Under the pieces are notes generated by a model. It worked only from the letters and a program-made list of their open reading frames with translations, made no database searches and was not told the DNA's origin. A stretch of 64,000 bases of DNA, taken from positions 47,242 through 111,241 of the forward strand of contig JAEINR010000008.1 in assembly GCA_016342325.1 (NCBI GenBank). Direction: 5' to 3'. Shown here in pieces: positions 27,372 to 37,048 of the stretch (within the stretch, counting starts at the first letter, position 1; each line of letters starts with the position of its first letter). Source of the DNA: Desulfobacterium sp. GTDB taxonomy: Bacteria; Desulfobacterota; Desulfobacteria; Desulfobacterales; Desulfobacteraceae. Made by a program: the position numbers and the translations under genes.

Positions 27372-29391
27372 CGAGGAACACACGCAAGTGAACCCTCTTA
27401 TCCGGAGGGTTCTCGTTGTGGACGACGATGGGGCGCTCAGGGCCGTGCTTGTTAAATCTCTTGGGCGTAAGGGATTTGTGTGCCTGGAAGCTGCATGCGC
27501 CGGGGAAGCCGGAGCGGTCATTTCTGCCAACAGCGTCGACCTGGTGCTGTGCGATATTTCCATGCCGGACATGAATGGTGTTGATTTCATGAAGTCGGTC
27601 AAGGCCGATCTCCCGGCGCTGGATTTCATCATCATGACCGGGCATAGCGACGCGTTTTCCTACTTTGAGATCGTTGGGGCCGGCGCTTCGGACTACATGA
27701 CAAAACCCTTTATGATCGATTCGGTGGTTGCAAGGATCAGGCGAATTGAACGTGAGCGGGCCATCCTGTTTGATCTTAGAAAGACAAACCAGGAGCTTAT
27801 CGCTGCCATGGAAGGGGCCAAGGCCGCATCCCAGGCCAAGAGCGAATTTCTTGCAAGGATGAGCCATGAGATCCGCACCCCCCTGAACGGGATCGTGGGG
27901 TACACGGACATTCTGCTGAGCACCCGGCTTTCGGCCGAACAGCAGGAGTATACCAGAAACACACAGACAAGCTGTGATGTTCTGCTCGGTGTGGTAAACG
28001 ATATCCTCGATTTTTCCAGGGTGGAGGCGGGCCAGATCCGGCTCGATTCCATGGAGTTCGACCCCGAAGTGCTCTGCTTCGAGAGCCTGGAACTGGTTCG
28101 GACCCAGGTGGACGAAACACGGGTTGAGCTTGTGTGTCACATTTGTGATGCCGTGCCGGGGTGTGTCAAGGCGGATCCCCACAGGTTTCGCCAGGTGCTG
28201 CTCAATCTCCTTGGCAATGCAGCAAAGTTTACCTCGGAAGGGGGGATTGAACTGTGTCTGGATGTTGGGGAGGAGAAGGATAACGGTCTCATTCTGAGTG
28301 CATCTGTCCGGGATACCGGTATTGGCATTCCTTTGGATGCCATTGACACCGTTTTTGAGCCATTTCAGCAGGTTCGGGGGACGACAAAAGCCCATGAAGG
28401 AACCGGCCTCGGGCTTTCCATCTGCAAAAAAATTGTCGAACAGATGGGGGGGCAACTCCGGGTGGAGAGCGAGGAAGGGCAGGGGAGTTTCTTTGAGTTC
28501 ACGATTCGGGTCGAATCCGTTGAAAGGGAAGGGGCCCGGAGAATTCGCCCCGTGGATCTTTCGGGTCGGCGGGTTCTGCTTGTTGCCGCAACCGACGCTT
28601 CAAGGCAGATGCTGGCAAGGAAGTTGAGGGGGGCGGGTATGGTCGTGGATGCCGTTGAATACGGTAACGACCCTTCTTCGGCCCTGGAACTCGTAAGCGC
28701 CCAGGGGTGCTGCTATGATGTGGGGGTGGTTGATCTTAAAGGCAAGAACAATAGCCGGGGGCTGACCCTGGCAAGGACGATCCGGGGGCTCCCAGGCCCT
28801 TGTTCAACGCTTCCTTTGATTATCTGCGCTTCTCCTGAACCCGGGGGGGCGGACCAGTGCCGACAGGCCGGGTTTGACGGTTTTCTGCCCAAGCCGGTGC
28901 AGGTACGCAAGCTTCTTTCCATGATCTCCGGCATCCTTGGCATGGATACCAAGGTCGACGGGAACATGGTGACGACCCACCTGCTGGCGGAGGAGGCCAA
29001 GCGCTCCGCCTCCATTCTCCTGGCCGATGACAATCCCGTGAATCAGAAAATAGCACAAATTATGCTTTCAAAGGCCGGATACGGTGTTACCGTTGCCGAC
29101 AACGGCATGGATGCACTGGACTTTTACCAGGCCTCCCCCGGGGGATTTGACCTCATTCTCATGGACATCAATATGCCCGGCATGGACGGGCTTGAGACCA
29201 CCCGGAAAATCCGCACCATTGAACAGTCCTTAAAAACCAGGGTGCCCATCATCGCCTTTACCGCCAATGTGCTGCCGGTGTTTGAACAACAGTGCATCCA
29301 GGCTGGCATGGACGATTTCCTGATTAAACCCATGAAACGGGAAGCGATTTTTGCCGCCGTTCAAAAGTGGGTTGTCAACCGGGAGGCATAA
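27364..29391 (+). CDS. Hybrid histidine kinase with three receiver domains
   Basis: 675 residues, no membrane segment, so cytoplasmic. Order: receiver domain 1 (VLVVDDDG, phosphoacceptor Asp64 in [11 protein letters not shown], switch Lys in MTKPF); HisKA with His168 in [11 protein letters not shown]; HATPase_c (N box [12 protein letters not shown] boxes DTGIGIP and GTGLGL); a degenerate receiver ([17 protein letters not shown]); and receiver 3 ([13 protein letters not shown], Asp601 in [12 protein letters not shown]). An N-terminal receiver with no sensor suggests it is driven by another kinase. The ATG overlaps the efp stop. Confidence 0.9.
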   Translation: MSNEEHTQVNPLIRRVLVVDDDGALRAVLVKSLGRKGFVCLEAACAGEAGAVISANSVDLVLCDISMPDMNGVDFMKSVKADLPALDFIIMTGHSDAFSYFEIVGAGASDYMTKPFMIDSVVARIRRIERERAILFDLRKTNQELIAAMEGAKAASQAKSEFLARMSHEIRTPLNGIVGYTDILLSTRLSAEQQEYTRNTQTSCDVLLGVVNDILDFSRVEAGQIRLDSMEFDPEVLCFESLELVRTQVDETRVELVCHICDAVPGCVKADPHRFRQVLLNLLGNAAKFTSEGGIELCLDVGEEKDNGLILSASVRDTGIGIPLDAIDTVFEPFQQVRGTTKAHEGTGLGLSICKKIVEQMGGQLRVESEEGQGSFFEFTIRVESVEREGARRIRPVDLSGRRVLLVAATDASRQMLARKLRGAGMVVDAVEYGNDPSSALELVSAQGCCYDVGVVDLKGKNNSRGLTLARTIRGLPGPCSTLPLIICASPEPGGADQCRQAGFDGFLPKPVQVRKLLSMISGILGMDTKVDGNMVTTHLLAEEAKRSASILLADDNPVNQKIAQIMLSKAGYGVTVADNGMDALDFYQASPGGFDLILMDINMPGMDGLETTRKIRTIEQSLKTRVPIIAFTANVLPVFEQQCIQAGMDDFLIKPMKREAIFAAVQKWVVNREA

Positions 29392-29475
29392 TCGGGTTGA
29401 ATGTCATTGAATTCGGGTTTTATCCTGTGGTATCCTGGCAAGTTGTATGGGTGAATGGTTGATAAGAGGAGAATT

Positions 29476-30192
29476 ATGGTAGCGAGCATTACAACGGATG
29501 GGTCTCTTACCGTCTTTTCCGGACTTGAGATCGAGGTATGCATTGAAGAAGTGATAAAGGCCCTTCCCGGGAACAGGTGCACAAAGGCCATGGAAGCGGC
29601 CCTGGAGCAAAGTCTCATGGCCGCTCGCAAGATATGGTGTCCAAGGGTGGTTTGCCGCTGGCTTGACGTGGCAGATATCACGGATGAAACCATCCGTCTT
29701 TCCTTTGCCCAAGGGGGAGGGCTTGACCTTGAGCCCGGTTTTTCCACCCGGTTCCTTGCCAAGGCAAGGCAGGTCCTGGTTGCCGTCTACACCCTGGGAA
29801 ACGAGCTTGAAGCCCACGGTGTCGACCTGTCCGCCAAGGGGGACTACCTTGGGGCCTACCTCACCGACATCATCGGCCTGGTTGCCCTGGACAAGGCTGG
29901 GGAAAAAGTCCGGCGCCTGGTTGAAGAGCGGGCCGAAACCCTGGGATGGGGCGTGGGGCCTTTCTTGAGTCCCGGGTCGGTTCACGGCTGGGAATTGACC
30001 GGCCAAATTGATCTGTGTTCGGTTCTTCCCCTGGAATCCATCGAGGTCGAAATCCGTGGGGATGCCATCCTCTCCCCTTTTAAATCCATTTCCTGCCTGA
30101 TTGGTCTGGGCCCTGACTACAGCGCCCCCACCGTCGGATCAACCTGCCAGGTCTGCTCCAAAAGCGACACCTGCACAATGAAAAACCACTGA
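29476..30192 (+). CDS. MetH-activation-domain-like protein
   Basis: 238 residues; ATG 29476 chosen because AGAGGAGAATT is directly upstream. Features resemble the AdoMet-binding activation domain of cobalamin methionine synthase and related stand-alone proteins: GNELEAHGVDLSAKGDYLGAYLTDIIGLVALDKA and GPFLSPGSVHGWELTGQIDL (the SPGY-like turn). The C-terminus has four Cys (SCLIGLG, CQVCSKSDTC) that could hold an iron-sulfur cluster. It lies 11 bases before a RACo-type activator, so the pair probably reactivates a corrinoid protein. The methyltransferase itself is not in this window. Confidence 0.75.
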   Translation: MVASITTDGSLTVFSGLEIEVCIEEVIKALPGNRCTKAMEAALEQSLMAARKIWCPRVVCRWLDVADITDETIRLSFAQGGGLDLEPGFSTRFLAKARQVLVAVYTLGNELEAHGVDLSAKGDYLGAYLTDIIGLVALDKAGEKVRRLVEERAETLGWGVGPFLSPGSVHGWELTGQIDLCSVLPLESIEVEIRGDAILSPFKSISCLIGLGPDYSAPTVGSTCQVCSKSDTCTMKNH

Positions 30193-30202
30193 GGAAACCC
30201 CC

Positions 30203-31774
30203 ATGTCTCAAAAAACGGTTCGTCTTTTTCCCCATGGCCGGGAAATTACGTCGGCTTTCGGCCGCAGGCTCATGGAGTCCCTGGTCGATAACAATATTTT
30301 TCTTCGATCCGACTGCGGGGGAAAGGGCGTCTGCGGAAAATGCCTTGTCAACGTGATCTCTCCGGAACAGGAGGCGGGATTGAAACCGGCCTGCACCCTT
30401 ACGGTGAACCAGGAGATGGAGATCGAAATCCCGGAAACTTCCATGCTCTCCTCCCACATTATCAGCAAGGCACCCGTGGTTCTTCCTGACTTTTTTCTTG
30501 CATCCGACCCGGAACCTGCCGATCCCAATGCTCTGGGCATTGCCGTGGATCTTGGAACCACCACCATCGCCGTTTACCTCTTGAACCTGGGGGAGCGCAG
30601 GATCCTTTCGTCCCTGTCCGTGAAAAACCCCCAGGCCCTGTACGGGGACGATGTGATGACCCGCATCGGCGGGGTGGGCAATGCCCCTGAAAACCTCTCC
30701 CGTCTCCAGGGGGCGAGTGTCCGGGCCATCGAGTGGGGGGTGACCTCCCTTGTGGATTCCCTGGGGCTTGACCTGGATAACCTTTTGCGGATGGCGGTGG
30801 TGGGTAACCCCACCATGATTCACATCCTCTGTGGTGTCGATCCTGCGCCCATCGGGGTCTCACCCTACCAACCAGCGTTTTACGAGGCAAGGCAGACCTC
30901 TTCCAGGGCCCTTGGGTTTGATTTTAAGGCGATTCCCGTGCATACCCTTCCCCAGGTGTCGGGTTTCCTGGGGGGAGATATCCTGGCGGCAACCCTTGCC
31001 TGTGACATGGATAACCAGCCCGTGGGAACCCTGCTGGTGGACATGGGAACCAACGGGGAGCTGATGCTCAGGGGAAAGGATGGGCTTTTCGGTACCTCCT
31101 GTGCCACGGGCCCCGCCTTTGAAGGGGCCGCGCTTTCAAGCGGGATGCAGGCCATTCCCGGCGCCATTGACCGGGTCGAGATCGATCCTGAAACCGGGGT
31201 GCCGACCCTGTCGGTATTGCAAAAGTCCAACGGAAAAGCGGTGGCTGCCGCAGGGATCTGTGGTTCCGGGGTGATCAGTGGTGTTTCCGAACTGTTGAGA
31301 ACCGCTCTCATGGCACCGGACGGACGGCTCAAGCAGGTATCCGATTCCCCGGACCGAACCTATGTCCTTTCCCCGGGGGACCCCACCACCGGCAGGAATC
31401 ATGTCACCCTCACCCAGAAGGATATCCGGGCCGTTCAGCTGGGCAAGGCTGCCCTGATTACCGGCATCGAATTCCTCTGCCAGGCGGCCGGGATTCCTGG
31501 GCCCACCCGGATTCTCATTGCAGGGGCGTTCGGTTCCCACCTGGGTAAGGCGGATATGCTGACCCTGGGCATGCTTCCCCCCCTTGATCCGGACAGGATT
31601 GAGATGGTGGGTAATGCCGCAGGAACCGGTGCCATCATGGCCGTTTGCGACGAAAAGAGCCGGCAAAAGGCCAGTGAACTTGCCGCCCAGGTCTCTGTGG
31701 TGGACCTTGCCGCAAACATGGCGTTCCAGGCGCAATTTGTCAAAAGCCTCAGCTTTTCCGAACAGTCCAACTGA
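30203..31774 (+). CDS. RACo-type corrinoid-activating ATPase (DUF4445/ASKHA)
   Basis: 523 residues. The N-terminal 2Fe-2S ferredoxin-like domain has SDCGGKGVCGKCLV and a distal KPACTL cysteine. The C-terminal ASKHA domain has the ATP-site motifs VDLGTTTIAVYLL, VDMGTNGELML, AGICGSGVISG and AGAFGSHLG. RACo proteins use ATP to push an electron onto inactive Co(II) corrinoid proteins and restore the Co(I) state. In sulfate reducers these systems support methylamine, betaine or O-demethylase corrinoid methyltransfer. It is co-transcribed with the MetH-activation-like gene. Confidence 0.88.
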   Translation: MSQKTVRLFPHGREITSAFGRRLMESLVDNNIFLRSDCGGKGVCGKCLVNVISPEQEAGLKPACTLTVNQEMEIEIPETSMLSSHIISKAPVVLPDFFLASDPEPADPNALGIAVDLGTTTIAVYLLNLGERRILSSLSVKNPQALYGDDVMTRIGGVGNAPENLSRLQGASVRAIEWGVTSLVDSLGLDLDNLLRMAVVGNPTMIHILCGVDPAPIGVSPYQPAFYEARQTSSRALGFDFKAIPVHTLPQVSGFLGGDILAATLACDMDNQPVGTLLVDMGTNGELMLRGKDGLFGTSCATGPAFEGAALSSGMQAIPGAIDRVEIDPETGVPTLSVLQKSNGKAVAAAGICGSGVISGVSELLRTALMAPDGRLKQVSDSPDRTYVLSPGDPTTGRNHVTLTQKDIRAVQLGKAALITGIEFLCQAAGIPGPTRILIAGAFGSHLGKADMLTLGMLPPLDPDRIEMVGNAAGTGAIMAVCDEKSRQKASELAAQVSVVDLAANMAFQAQFVKSLSFSEQSN

Positions 31775-31865
31775 ATTTTGGACAAAGCCCTGTCGCTCTG
31801 AACGTTCGCGTTATTTTGGCAAGGGAATTAGAATTTTTTTTGGGGGGTTTTGGCTTGCCCGGGCG

Positions 31866-32495
31866 TTAGGGGGAAGTCATTACCAGATCTTTGCTGGTTT
31901 CATGCAGATGCTTGTCTACATACCGGGCCAGAATCTCCGCCGTTGCCCTGGGGGGCTTTACGGTAAGGAAATTGTCAATAATTCCATGGGCGATTTCATG
32001 GGCAAGCATGCCGGAGAATATGTCCCGGGCGTTGACGTAGACCGTGTTGTGTTTGAAAATGTACCAGGCGCGGAGTTGTTTTCTTTTTTTGTAGATCTGA
32101 AAATATGCATCATTTAGCAAGGCCTTGTTGGGGTAGATCCTGATCTTGATTTTAAGGGGCTCTCGCATGTCCAGTATCGATTGAACCCTCTCAAAAAGTG
32201 CGTCAACTTTTGATGCAAGGTTTTTTTCAAACCCGGGTTCCGGTCCTGGGGAACCGCCGGAAAAATTCGTAAAACGACTGGAATCCATACGAAAAACGAT
32301 TTTTTTGTCAAACCCTTTCAGATCTTCAATATCCAGGTAGTATATCTCTAAATGTCTGGTGTTGAGCACCTGCCATTGCGCTGCCTGGGCCATGTTTGGG
32401 GTAGATAAAATCAGGCTGGCAATAAAGAATAAAGAAAATGATATGCCACGCAACAGGCAACGGATTCTATCTCTAAAGCGTAAATGCGGAATCAA
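31866..32495 (-). CDS. Secreted HExxH metallopeptidase-like protein
   Basis: 209 residues, TTG start at 32495 with AAAGGAT 5 bases upstream. A signal peptide is clear (ISFSLFFIASLILSTPNMAQAA). The mature part has HEIAHGIID, a zincin HExxH motif, preceded by VYVNARDIFSGML, as in small Zn-peptidases. It overlaps the HAMP-domain gene upstream, which follows a SurA-N-like lipoprotein gene. All three encode envelope proteins and look like one unit. The substrate is unknown. Confidence 0.75.
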   Translation of the reverse strand: MIPHLRFRDRIRCLLRGISFSLFFIASLILSTPNMAQAAQWQVLNTRHLEIYYLDIEDLKGFDKKIVFRMDSSRFTNFSGGSPGPEPGFEKNLASKVDALFERVQSILDMREPLKIKIRIYPNKALLNDAYFQIYKKRKQLRAWYIFKHNTVYVNARDIFSGMLAHEIAHGIIDNFLTVKPPRATAEILARYVDKHLHETSKDLVMTSP

Positions 32496-33030
32496 TTTTA
32501 TCCTTTAACCGAATAATTTCCCTGTGCAGATCTTCGGGTAAATCTTTTTTGGGGGCAAGGGTTTCAATATCTGTTTTGATGGAAACAAGTTTCATATTCA
32601 AGCTGTGTATCATCGCGTTTAAAGCGGTCTCAACGCCCTGGAGCTGGTCCCCCTGGCGGATGGTTACCCGGTTTTTCAGGTCTCCTTTTGAAATCCGGTC
32701 AATATCTTTTTCAAAGCGATACATGGGGCCTGCTATTTTGTGGGAGAAGAGAAGTGTTACGATGATTGAAATGATTCCAACCACGGCCGTGGTGAACAGG
32801 TGGGTATAAATGACAGAGGGCATGATGGCAAGGGAGGTGTTTCGGATCACCAGCTTGGAATCGATAAATGAAGAGGTGAGGGTTCCCTGGGTGTTAAACA
32901 GGGTCAGGCCGATGGAGATGGCCCCGCCAAGAATAAGAATGAAAAAAAAATAGATGATAAACCGGGTTTGGAAGGATTTGTTTATATAATACTGTTTTCT
33001 TATGGGATGGTTTTTTTTCTTGGGTTTCAT
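32473..33030 (-). CDS. Two-helix membrane protein with HAMP domain
   Basis: 185 residues: two membrane helices (about 22-46 and 74-96) framing a short periplasmic loop, then a HAMP linker (HKIAGPMYRFEKDIDRISKGDLKNRVTIRQGDQLQ) and a helical stretch. It has no kinase, cyclase or chemoreceptor output domain, so it ends where a transducer would begin. A sensory relay to another protein is inferred. Stop and start overlap the HExxH gene. It begins 14 bases after the lipoprotein gene. Confidence 0.75.
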   Translation of the reverse strand: MKPKKKNHPIRKQYYINKSFQTRFIIYFFFILILGGAISIGLTLFNTQGTLTSSFIDSKLVIRNTSLAIMPSVIYTHLFTTAVVGIISIIVTLLFSHKIAGPMYRFEKDIDRISKGDLKNRVTIRQGDQLQGVETALNAMIHSLNMKLVSIKTDIETLAPKKDLPEDLHREIIRLKDKIDSAFTL

Positions 33031-33044
33031 CTTGATGGGGCCTT

Positions 33045-33635
33045 TTATTGTTTTTGAAATGTTTTGTTATTGATGGTTATGCTGGCAGATTTTCTCAAGC
33101 CCAGGTGCCAGTGCGCTAGCTTTTCTTCAAGTTTTTTTGATTCAAGGATGTCCCGGATCTTATCTTTAGCCGTTTCAAGGGGACGATCCAGTTCGGTCTT
33201 GTTGTCTTTATAGTAGGTTTCAATTTCATCATCCGTGATAAGAATTTCTTTCCTGAACGCCTCAGTCTTCCGGTGGAGGAGGTTGCGGATCAGCGTGCTT
33301 TCCCAGTATTTTTCTATTGTCCGGACAAATTCCTCTTTTTGATCCAGTTTAAGCCGTGAGGCTTCCTGGATCATCAGCTCCTTTCGAATGAGGTAGTTCA
33401 GGAACCGGTGCTTGCTTTCAGCCGTTAAGTCCAGTTCAGGATCAACATAGGCCTCAAATTTAATCAGCTCGTTGAATTCTGCCAATGTGATTGTGGAATT
33501 GTTGATCGTGACAAGAATTTCATTTTTCCCTGATTGGGGGAGGCTGTCATCCGGGCTGCACCCGAAAAGGGGGAGCGTGAAAAACAGGGCCATACAGCAA
33601 CAAAAAAAATGATTTTTAATCTTGGATGTCGACAT
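33045..33635 (-). CDS. SurA-N-domain lipoprotein
   Basis: 196 residues with lipobox LFGC near residue 26. The body has the SurA-N-type chaperone signature (VTINNSTITLAEFNELIKFEAYVDPELD..., RFLNYLIRKELMIQEASRLKLD) but no parvulin domain. It resembles the chaperone arm of PpiD/SurA alone. It is probably a periplasmic lipoprotein chaperone working with the HAMP and HExxH proteins. GGAA precedes the ATG. Confidence 0.75.
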   Translation of the reverse strand: MSTSKIKNHFFCCCMALFFTLPLFGCSPDDSLPQSGKNEILVTINNSTITLAEFNELIKFEAYVDPELDLTAESKHRFLNYLIRKELMIQEASRLKLDQKEEFVRTIEKYWESTLIRNLLHRKTEAFRKEILITDDEIETYYKDNKTELDRPLETAKDKIRDILESKKLEEKLAHWHLGLRKSASITINNKTFQKQ

Positions 33636-33976
33636 TGGGGATTCCTGCTTTTTCTACCCTTAAAATGGTATGTCATTATATGAGGTTACACTATTTTTAA
33701 CCTTGGGAACAACGATAATTTATAGGCGTTTGCCATGGCAGCTTGGGTGTGCGGCATCCATGGGTTTCCTTGGCGGGGGCAATCCAAAGAAACGTCCCCG
33801 GATTGAGGCGTAAACCGCTGTCAAAACCATAACCCGGGTAGAAAAGGTTTTGCGATTTGCCCCGGGATTTGATATGCAAGAAGGATTTTTACGTGAAGAA
33901 AAACAGGGGCCATGGAAAAGAGAGACGCCCATGTCTTTCCAGGGGCAAGGTCTATTAAAGAGGGGATTAATCAGCG
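33636..33976. other. Intergenic region with a possible H-type pseudoknot
   Basis: This divergent interval holds no supported gene; the minus frames at 33697-33932 have no ribosome binding site or family features. At 33775-33805, GGGG (33776-33779) can pair with CCCC (33796-33799), while CAATCC (33780-33785) can pair with GGATTG (33800-33805). The order gives an H-type pseudoknot. It lies in the region upstream of the DUF374 gene. No riboswitch class is recognised. Confidence 0.3.
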
Positions 33977-34633
33977 GTGAAAAAAACGATGAAGAGGGTG
34001 TTCAAGTCCAGGGGGTTTGTTGTTTTTCTTTTTATCTTCATACGGTTCTACTCCTTCTTTTTGCGCATCAGGATCAAAAATGAGTCTGCCTGGCAACAGC
34101 ATGTGGAGCAGGGCGGGTCGGTTCTCTTGTGTGTTTTTCACCAGCAGTTTTTTTCCCTTATTCGCCACTTCAAGACCTACAAGCGTTTCAATCCCTGTAT
34201 CATGATCAGCCAGAGTAATGACGGCGACATCATCGCTCCGGTGGCCAACCTCTCCGGGTGGCAAGTGGCCCGGGGTTCTTCCTCCAGGGGGGGCAAGGAT
34301 GCCATGGAGGAGATGATTGACGGGTTGAAAAACAACTCCGTGGGAGCCATGCTTGTGGACGGTCCCACCGGCCCCATCGGCAAGGTCAAATCCGGTGCCG
34401 TGCGCATGGCCCAGCGGTCGGGTGCACGGCTTGTGCCCTGCTATGTGATTCCCGAGTCTGCCTGGTTCTTCCACTCCTGGGACCGTTTTTTTCTCCCCAA
34501 ACCGTTGTCCCGGGTGACCGTCAAGTTCGGATCCATGATCCGCCCGGACGCCATCACCACCCGGGAGGACTTTGAACAGACCCGGGTTCACCTTGAAACG
34601 ACCATGGCTCCCTATCTTTGTATACGATCTTAA
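33977..34633 (+). CDS. DUF374 lysophospholipid acyltransferase-like protein
   Basis: 218 residues from a GTG start (an ATG lies four codons inside). DUF374 proteins are LPLAT-fold acyltransferases. Visible motifs: VFHQQFFSLI with the H-x4-D-like position, ISQSNDGDIIAPVANLSGWQVARGSSSRGGKDAM and MLVDGPTGPIGKVKSGAVRMAQRSGARLVPCYV. They match the family pattern for acyl transfer in lipid or lipid A synthesis. A hydrophobic N-terminus (about 13-32) anchors it at the inner membrane. It is followed by resB after 13 bases. Confidence 0.82.
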   Translation: MKKTMKRVFKSRGFVVFLFIFIRFYSFFLRIRIKNESAWQQHVEQGGSVLLCVFHQQFFSLIRHFKTYKRFNPCIMISQSNDGDIIAPVANLSGWQVARGSSSRGGKDAMEEMIDGLKNNSVGAMLVDGPTGPIGKVKSGAVRMAQRSGARLVPCYVIPESAWFFHSWDRFFLPKPLSRVTVKFGSMIRPDAITTREDFEQTRVHLETTMAPYLCIRS

Positions 34634-34646
34634 TAACTTGGAAATA

Positions 34647-36029
34647 ATGATGAATAAAAAAGCTTCAAACCAAGGCCCCCTGAACCGGGTCTGGATGTTT
34701 TTCTGCTCGGTCAAGCTCACCGTTGTGATCCTGCTTTCCCTTGCGTTTACCTCCGTCATCGGAACCCTGATTCCCCAGAACGCCTCCGGGGCCTTTTATC
34801 TCCAGAAATACGGCCAGGGATGGAATGAGGTCTTTAAGGCCCTTGATATTGTCGACATGTACAACGCTTGGTGGTTCCTTCTTCTGTTGGGGCTTCTGGT
34901 CGTCAACATCGTTGTCTGTTCCATTGAGCGGCTGGGATACACCTGGAAGATCATCTTTCCGAAAAAGGTGGTTTTTCGACTGGAGCGGTTCCAACGGTTG
35001 AAACACAAAGAGACCTTTAGCTGTGACAATTCCCCGGATGATCTGGTAAGTCGCTACGAGGTTTTTTTGAAAAAACGGGTCGGAAAGGTGACCCGGGAGA
35101 CCACGGATACCGGCACGGCGTTGTTTGCCGAGACCGGACGCTGGACCCGCATCGGCGTTTATGTGGTTCATCTGAGCATCATCCTCCTGCTTGTCGGGGC
35201 GGTTCTCGGCAGTCTGTGGGGGTTTAAGGGCCATGTCTCCATCCCCGAGGGCCAGACCACAGACGTCGTCGAACTGAAGCAGGGCGCCCACGAGCACCTG
35301 ACCCTGGATTTTTCCATCCGTTGCAACACCTTTGATGTCAGCTTTTACGATACGGGCGCGCCCAATGAGTTTAAATCCAACATCACCCTGCTGGAAAAAG
35401 GGGAAGAGGTGCTGACCTGTGATATCCTGGTGAATCATCCCCTCCGGTACAAGGGGATCAGCCTCTACCAGTCCAACTATGGAACGGCGTCTGCCAAAAA
35501 CGTCACCCTGGCAATCACCAGCAGGGGGAGCGGCATGGTCTACCAGAAGCTCCTTGAGTTCAACCAACCCGTGGATTTGCCTGAGAACCGGGGGCAGTTT
35601 ATCATGGAGCGCTTTGCTTCGGGGTATAATTTCAGGGGACACAATCTCGGAGAAGCTTTTGTGGGAAAGGTTATCTCCCCGGACACAACAGAGACCAGCG
35701 TTATCATCCCCCTGAAATTCCCTACCTTTGACAAGATGAGGGGCGGACAGCTCATATTTGCGGTGGAGAATTTTGAGAAGCAGTATTACACCGGGCTCCA
35801 GGTGAACAAGGATCCCGGGGTGTGGTGCGTCTATGCCGGGTTTATCCTGATGATCATCGGGTGTTGGGTCACCTTTTTCATGTCCCATCAGAGCTATTGT
35901 GTGGAGATCAGGAACCCGGATGGAACCAACACTTTGGTCGAGGTGTCGGCCATTGCCAACCGCAATGCCCAGAGCCTGAAACTGAAAACAGCAAGACTTG
36001 CATCAACCATGAAGGAATTGAAATCATGA
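34647..36029 (+). CDS. resB: System II cytochrome c biogenesis protein ResB
   Basis: 460 residues from MMNKK; GGAA sits 3 bases upstream. With CcsA, ResB moves haem across the inner membrane and presents it for attachment to CxxCH motifs. Membrane helices lie near residues 21-42, 70-90, 165-185 and about 390-412, and the large periplasmic domain sits between the last two. Signatures: VWMFFCSVKLTVVILLSLAFTSVIGTLIPQ at the start and LRYKGISLYQSNYG in the periplasmic domain. The ccsA gene overlaps its stop. QrcA just downstream is an obvious client. Confidence 0.9.
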   Translation: MMNKKASNQGPLNRVWMFFCSVKLTVVILLSLAFTSVIGTLIPQNASGAFYLQKYGQGWNEVFKALDIVDMYNAWWFLLLLGLLVVNIVVCSIERLGYTWKIIFPKKVVFRLERFQRLKHKETFSCDNSPDDLVSRYEVFLKKRVGKVTRETTDTGTALFAETGRWTRIGVYVVHLSIILLLVGAVLGSLWGFKGHVSIPEGQTTDVVELKQGAHEHLTLDFSIRCNTFDVSFYDTGAPNEFKSNITLLEKGEEVLTCDILVNHPLRYKGISLYQSNYGTASAKNVTLAITSRGSGMVYQKLLEFNQPVDLPENRGQFIMERFASGYNFRGHNLGEAFVGKVISPDTTETSVIIPLKFPTFDKMRGGQLIFAVENFEKQYYTGLQVNKDPGVWCVYAGFILMIIGCWVTFFMSHQSYCVEIRNPDGTNTLVEVSAIANRNAQSLKLKTARLASTMKELKS

Positions 36030-36859
36030 TGAACAGCTCCATGTTATTGTCGATAACCACCTTTGTCTACGCCTTTGCCTCGGTGCTCTATATTGGGGCG
36101 TGGACCTTTAAGAAGGAGATTCTGGCAAAGCTTGGCATGGCGGTCCTGGTGCTGGGCTTTGCTTCCAACACTGCAGGGATCGGCCTGCGCTGGATCGAGT
36201 CCTACCAGATGGGGTACGGCCATGCCCCTTTTTCCAACATGTACGAATCCCTGGTCTTTTTCTCCTGGACCGTTGCAGCCCTCTACATTTTTGTGGAGTT
36301 CAAGTACCGGGAGCGGATCATCGGGGTGTTTGCCACGCCCCTGATATTCCTTGCCATCGCCTATGCGTCGCTGTCGCCCAATATCGCAGATAAGATCACT
36401 CCTCTGATTCCGGCCCTCAAGAGCAACTGGCTGATCGGCCATGTCATCACCTGCTTTCTCGGGTATGCCGGATTTGCCGTGGCATTCGGTTTTTCCATCA
36501 TGTACCTTGTAAAACCCGAAAACAAGGATGATCATGGCCTTCGGTCAAGGCTTCCCTCCCTTGCCGTCATTGATGAACTCACCTACCAGATGGTGATGTT
36601 TGGTTTTCTTTTTCTGACCATCGGCATCATCACAGGGGCGGTGTGGGCCAATTCCGCCTGGGGGACTTACTGGTCATGGGATCCCAAGGAAACCTGGTCC
36701 CTGATCACCTGGCTCATTTATGCGACGCTTCTCCATTTGAGAATGGTGCGGGGATGGCATGGAAAGCAGATTGCCTGGGTGTCGATTTTGGGCTTCATGG
36801 CAGTGCTGTTCACCTATTTCGGCGTGAATCTTCTGCCGGGGCTTCACAGCTATGCCTAA
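36026..36859 (+). CDS. ccsA: System II cytochrome c biogenesis protein CcsA/ResC
   Basis: 277 residues from the ATG that overlaps the resB stop (ATGA); AAGGA lies 8 bases upstream. It is an eight-helix membrane protein. The conserved haem-handling Trp-rich motif reads VWANSAWGTYWSWDPKETWSLITW, and histidines lie in HAPFSNMYES and HLRMVRGWHGK. Together with ResB it forms the cytochrome c synthase. The pair is directly upstream of qrc but separated by a promoter. Confidence 0.93.
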   Translation: MMNSSMLLSITTFVYAFASVLYIGAWTFKKEILAKLGMAVLVLGFASNTAGIGLRWIESYQMGYGHAPFSNMYESLVFFSWTVAALYIFVEFKYRERIIGVFATPLIFLAIAYASLSPNIADKITPLIPALKSNWLIGHVITCFLGYAGFAVAFGFSIMYLVKPENKDDHGLRSRLPSLAVIDELTYQMVMFGFLFLTIGIITGAVWANSAWGTYWSWDPKETWSLITWLIYATLLHLRMVRGWHGKQIAWVSILGFMAVLFTYFGVNLLPGLHSYA

Positions 36860-36870
36860 ATGATTTTATC

Positions 36871-36898
36871 TTGACAAGATTTACAGATATTATATAGA
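36871..36898 (+). promoter_or_regulatory. Probable promoter of the qrc operon
   Basis: TTGACA (36871-36876), a 16-base spacer, and TATAGA (36893-36898). It lies 11 bases after ccsA and leaves an untranslated leader of about 145 bases before qrcA. The leader contains a possible stem CGCA...TCAC/GTGA...TGCG (about 36921-36949). No other promoter of similar quality lies between ccsA and qrcA. Confidence 0.5.
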
Positions 36899-37048
36899 TT
36901 GACCTTGAATTTTACAAATCGCAGGGTGATCACGGTAATGTGACTGCGGAAGAGGCATACAAAGCCTTCTGCAGCGTAAATATAGAGCCTTATGTTTTGG
37001 GGCTCAATGAGTAATTGTATCATCAACATTTTAATTGATGGGGTTTTC

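Noticed and set aside
33697..33932. Overlapping minus-strand frames in the intergenic region before the DUF374 gene
   Set aside because: No start signals or family features; better explained as intergenic DNA.
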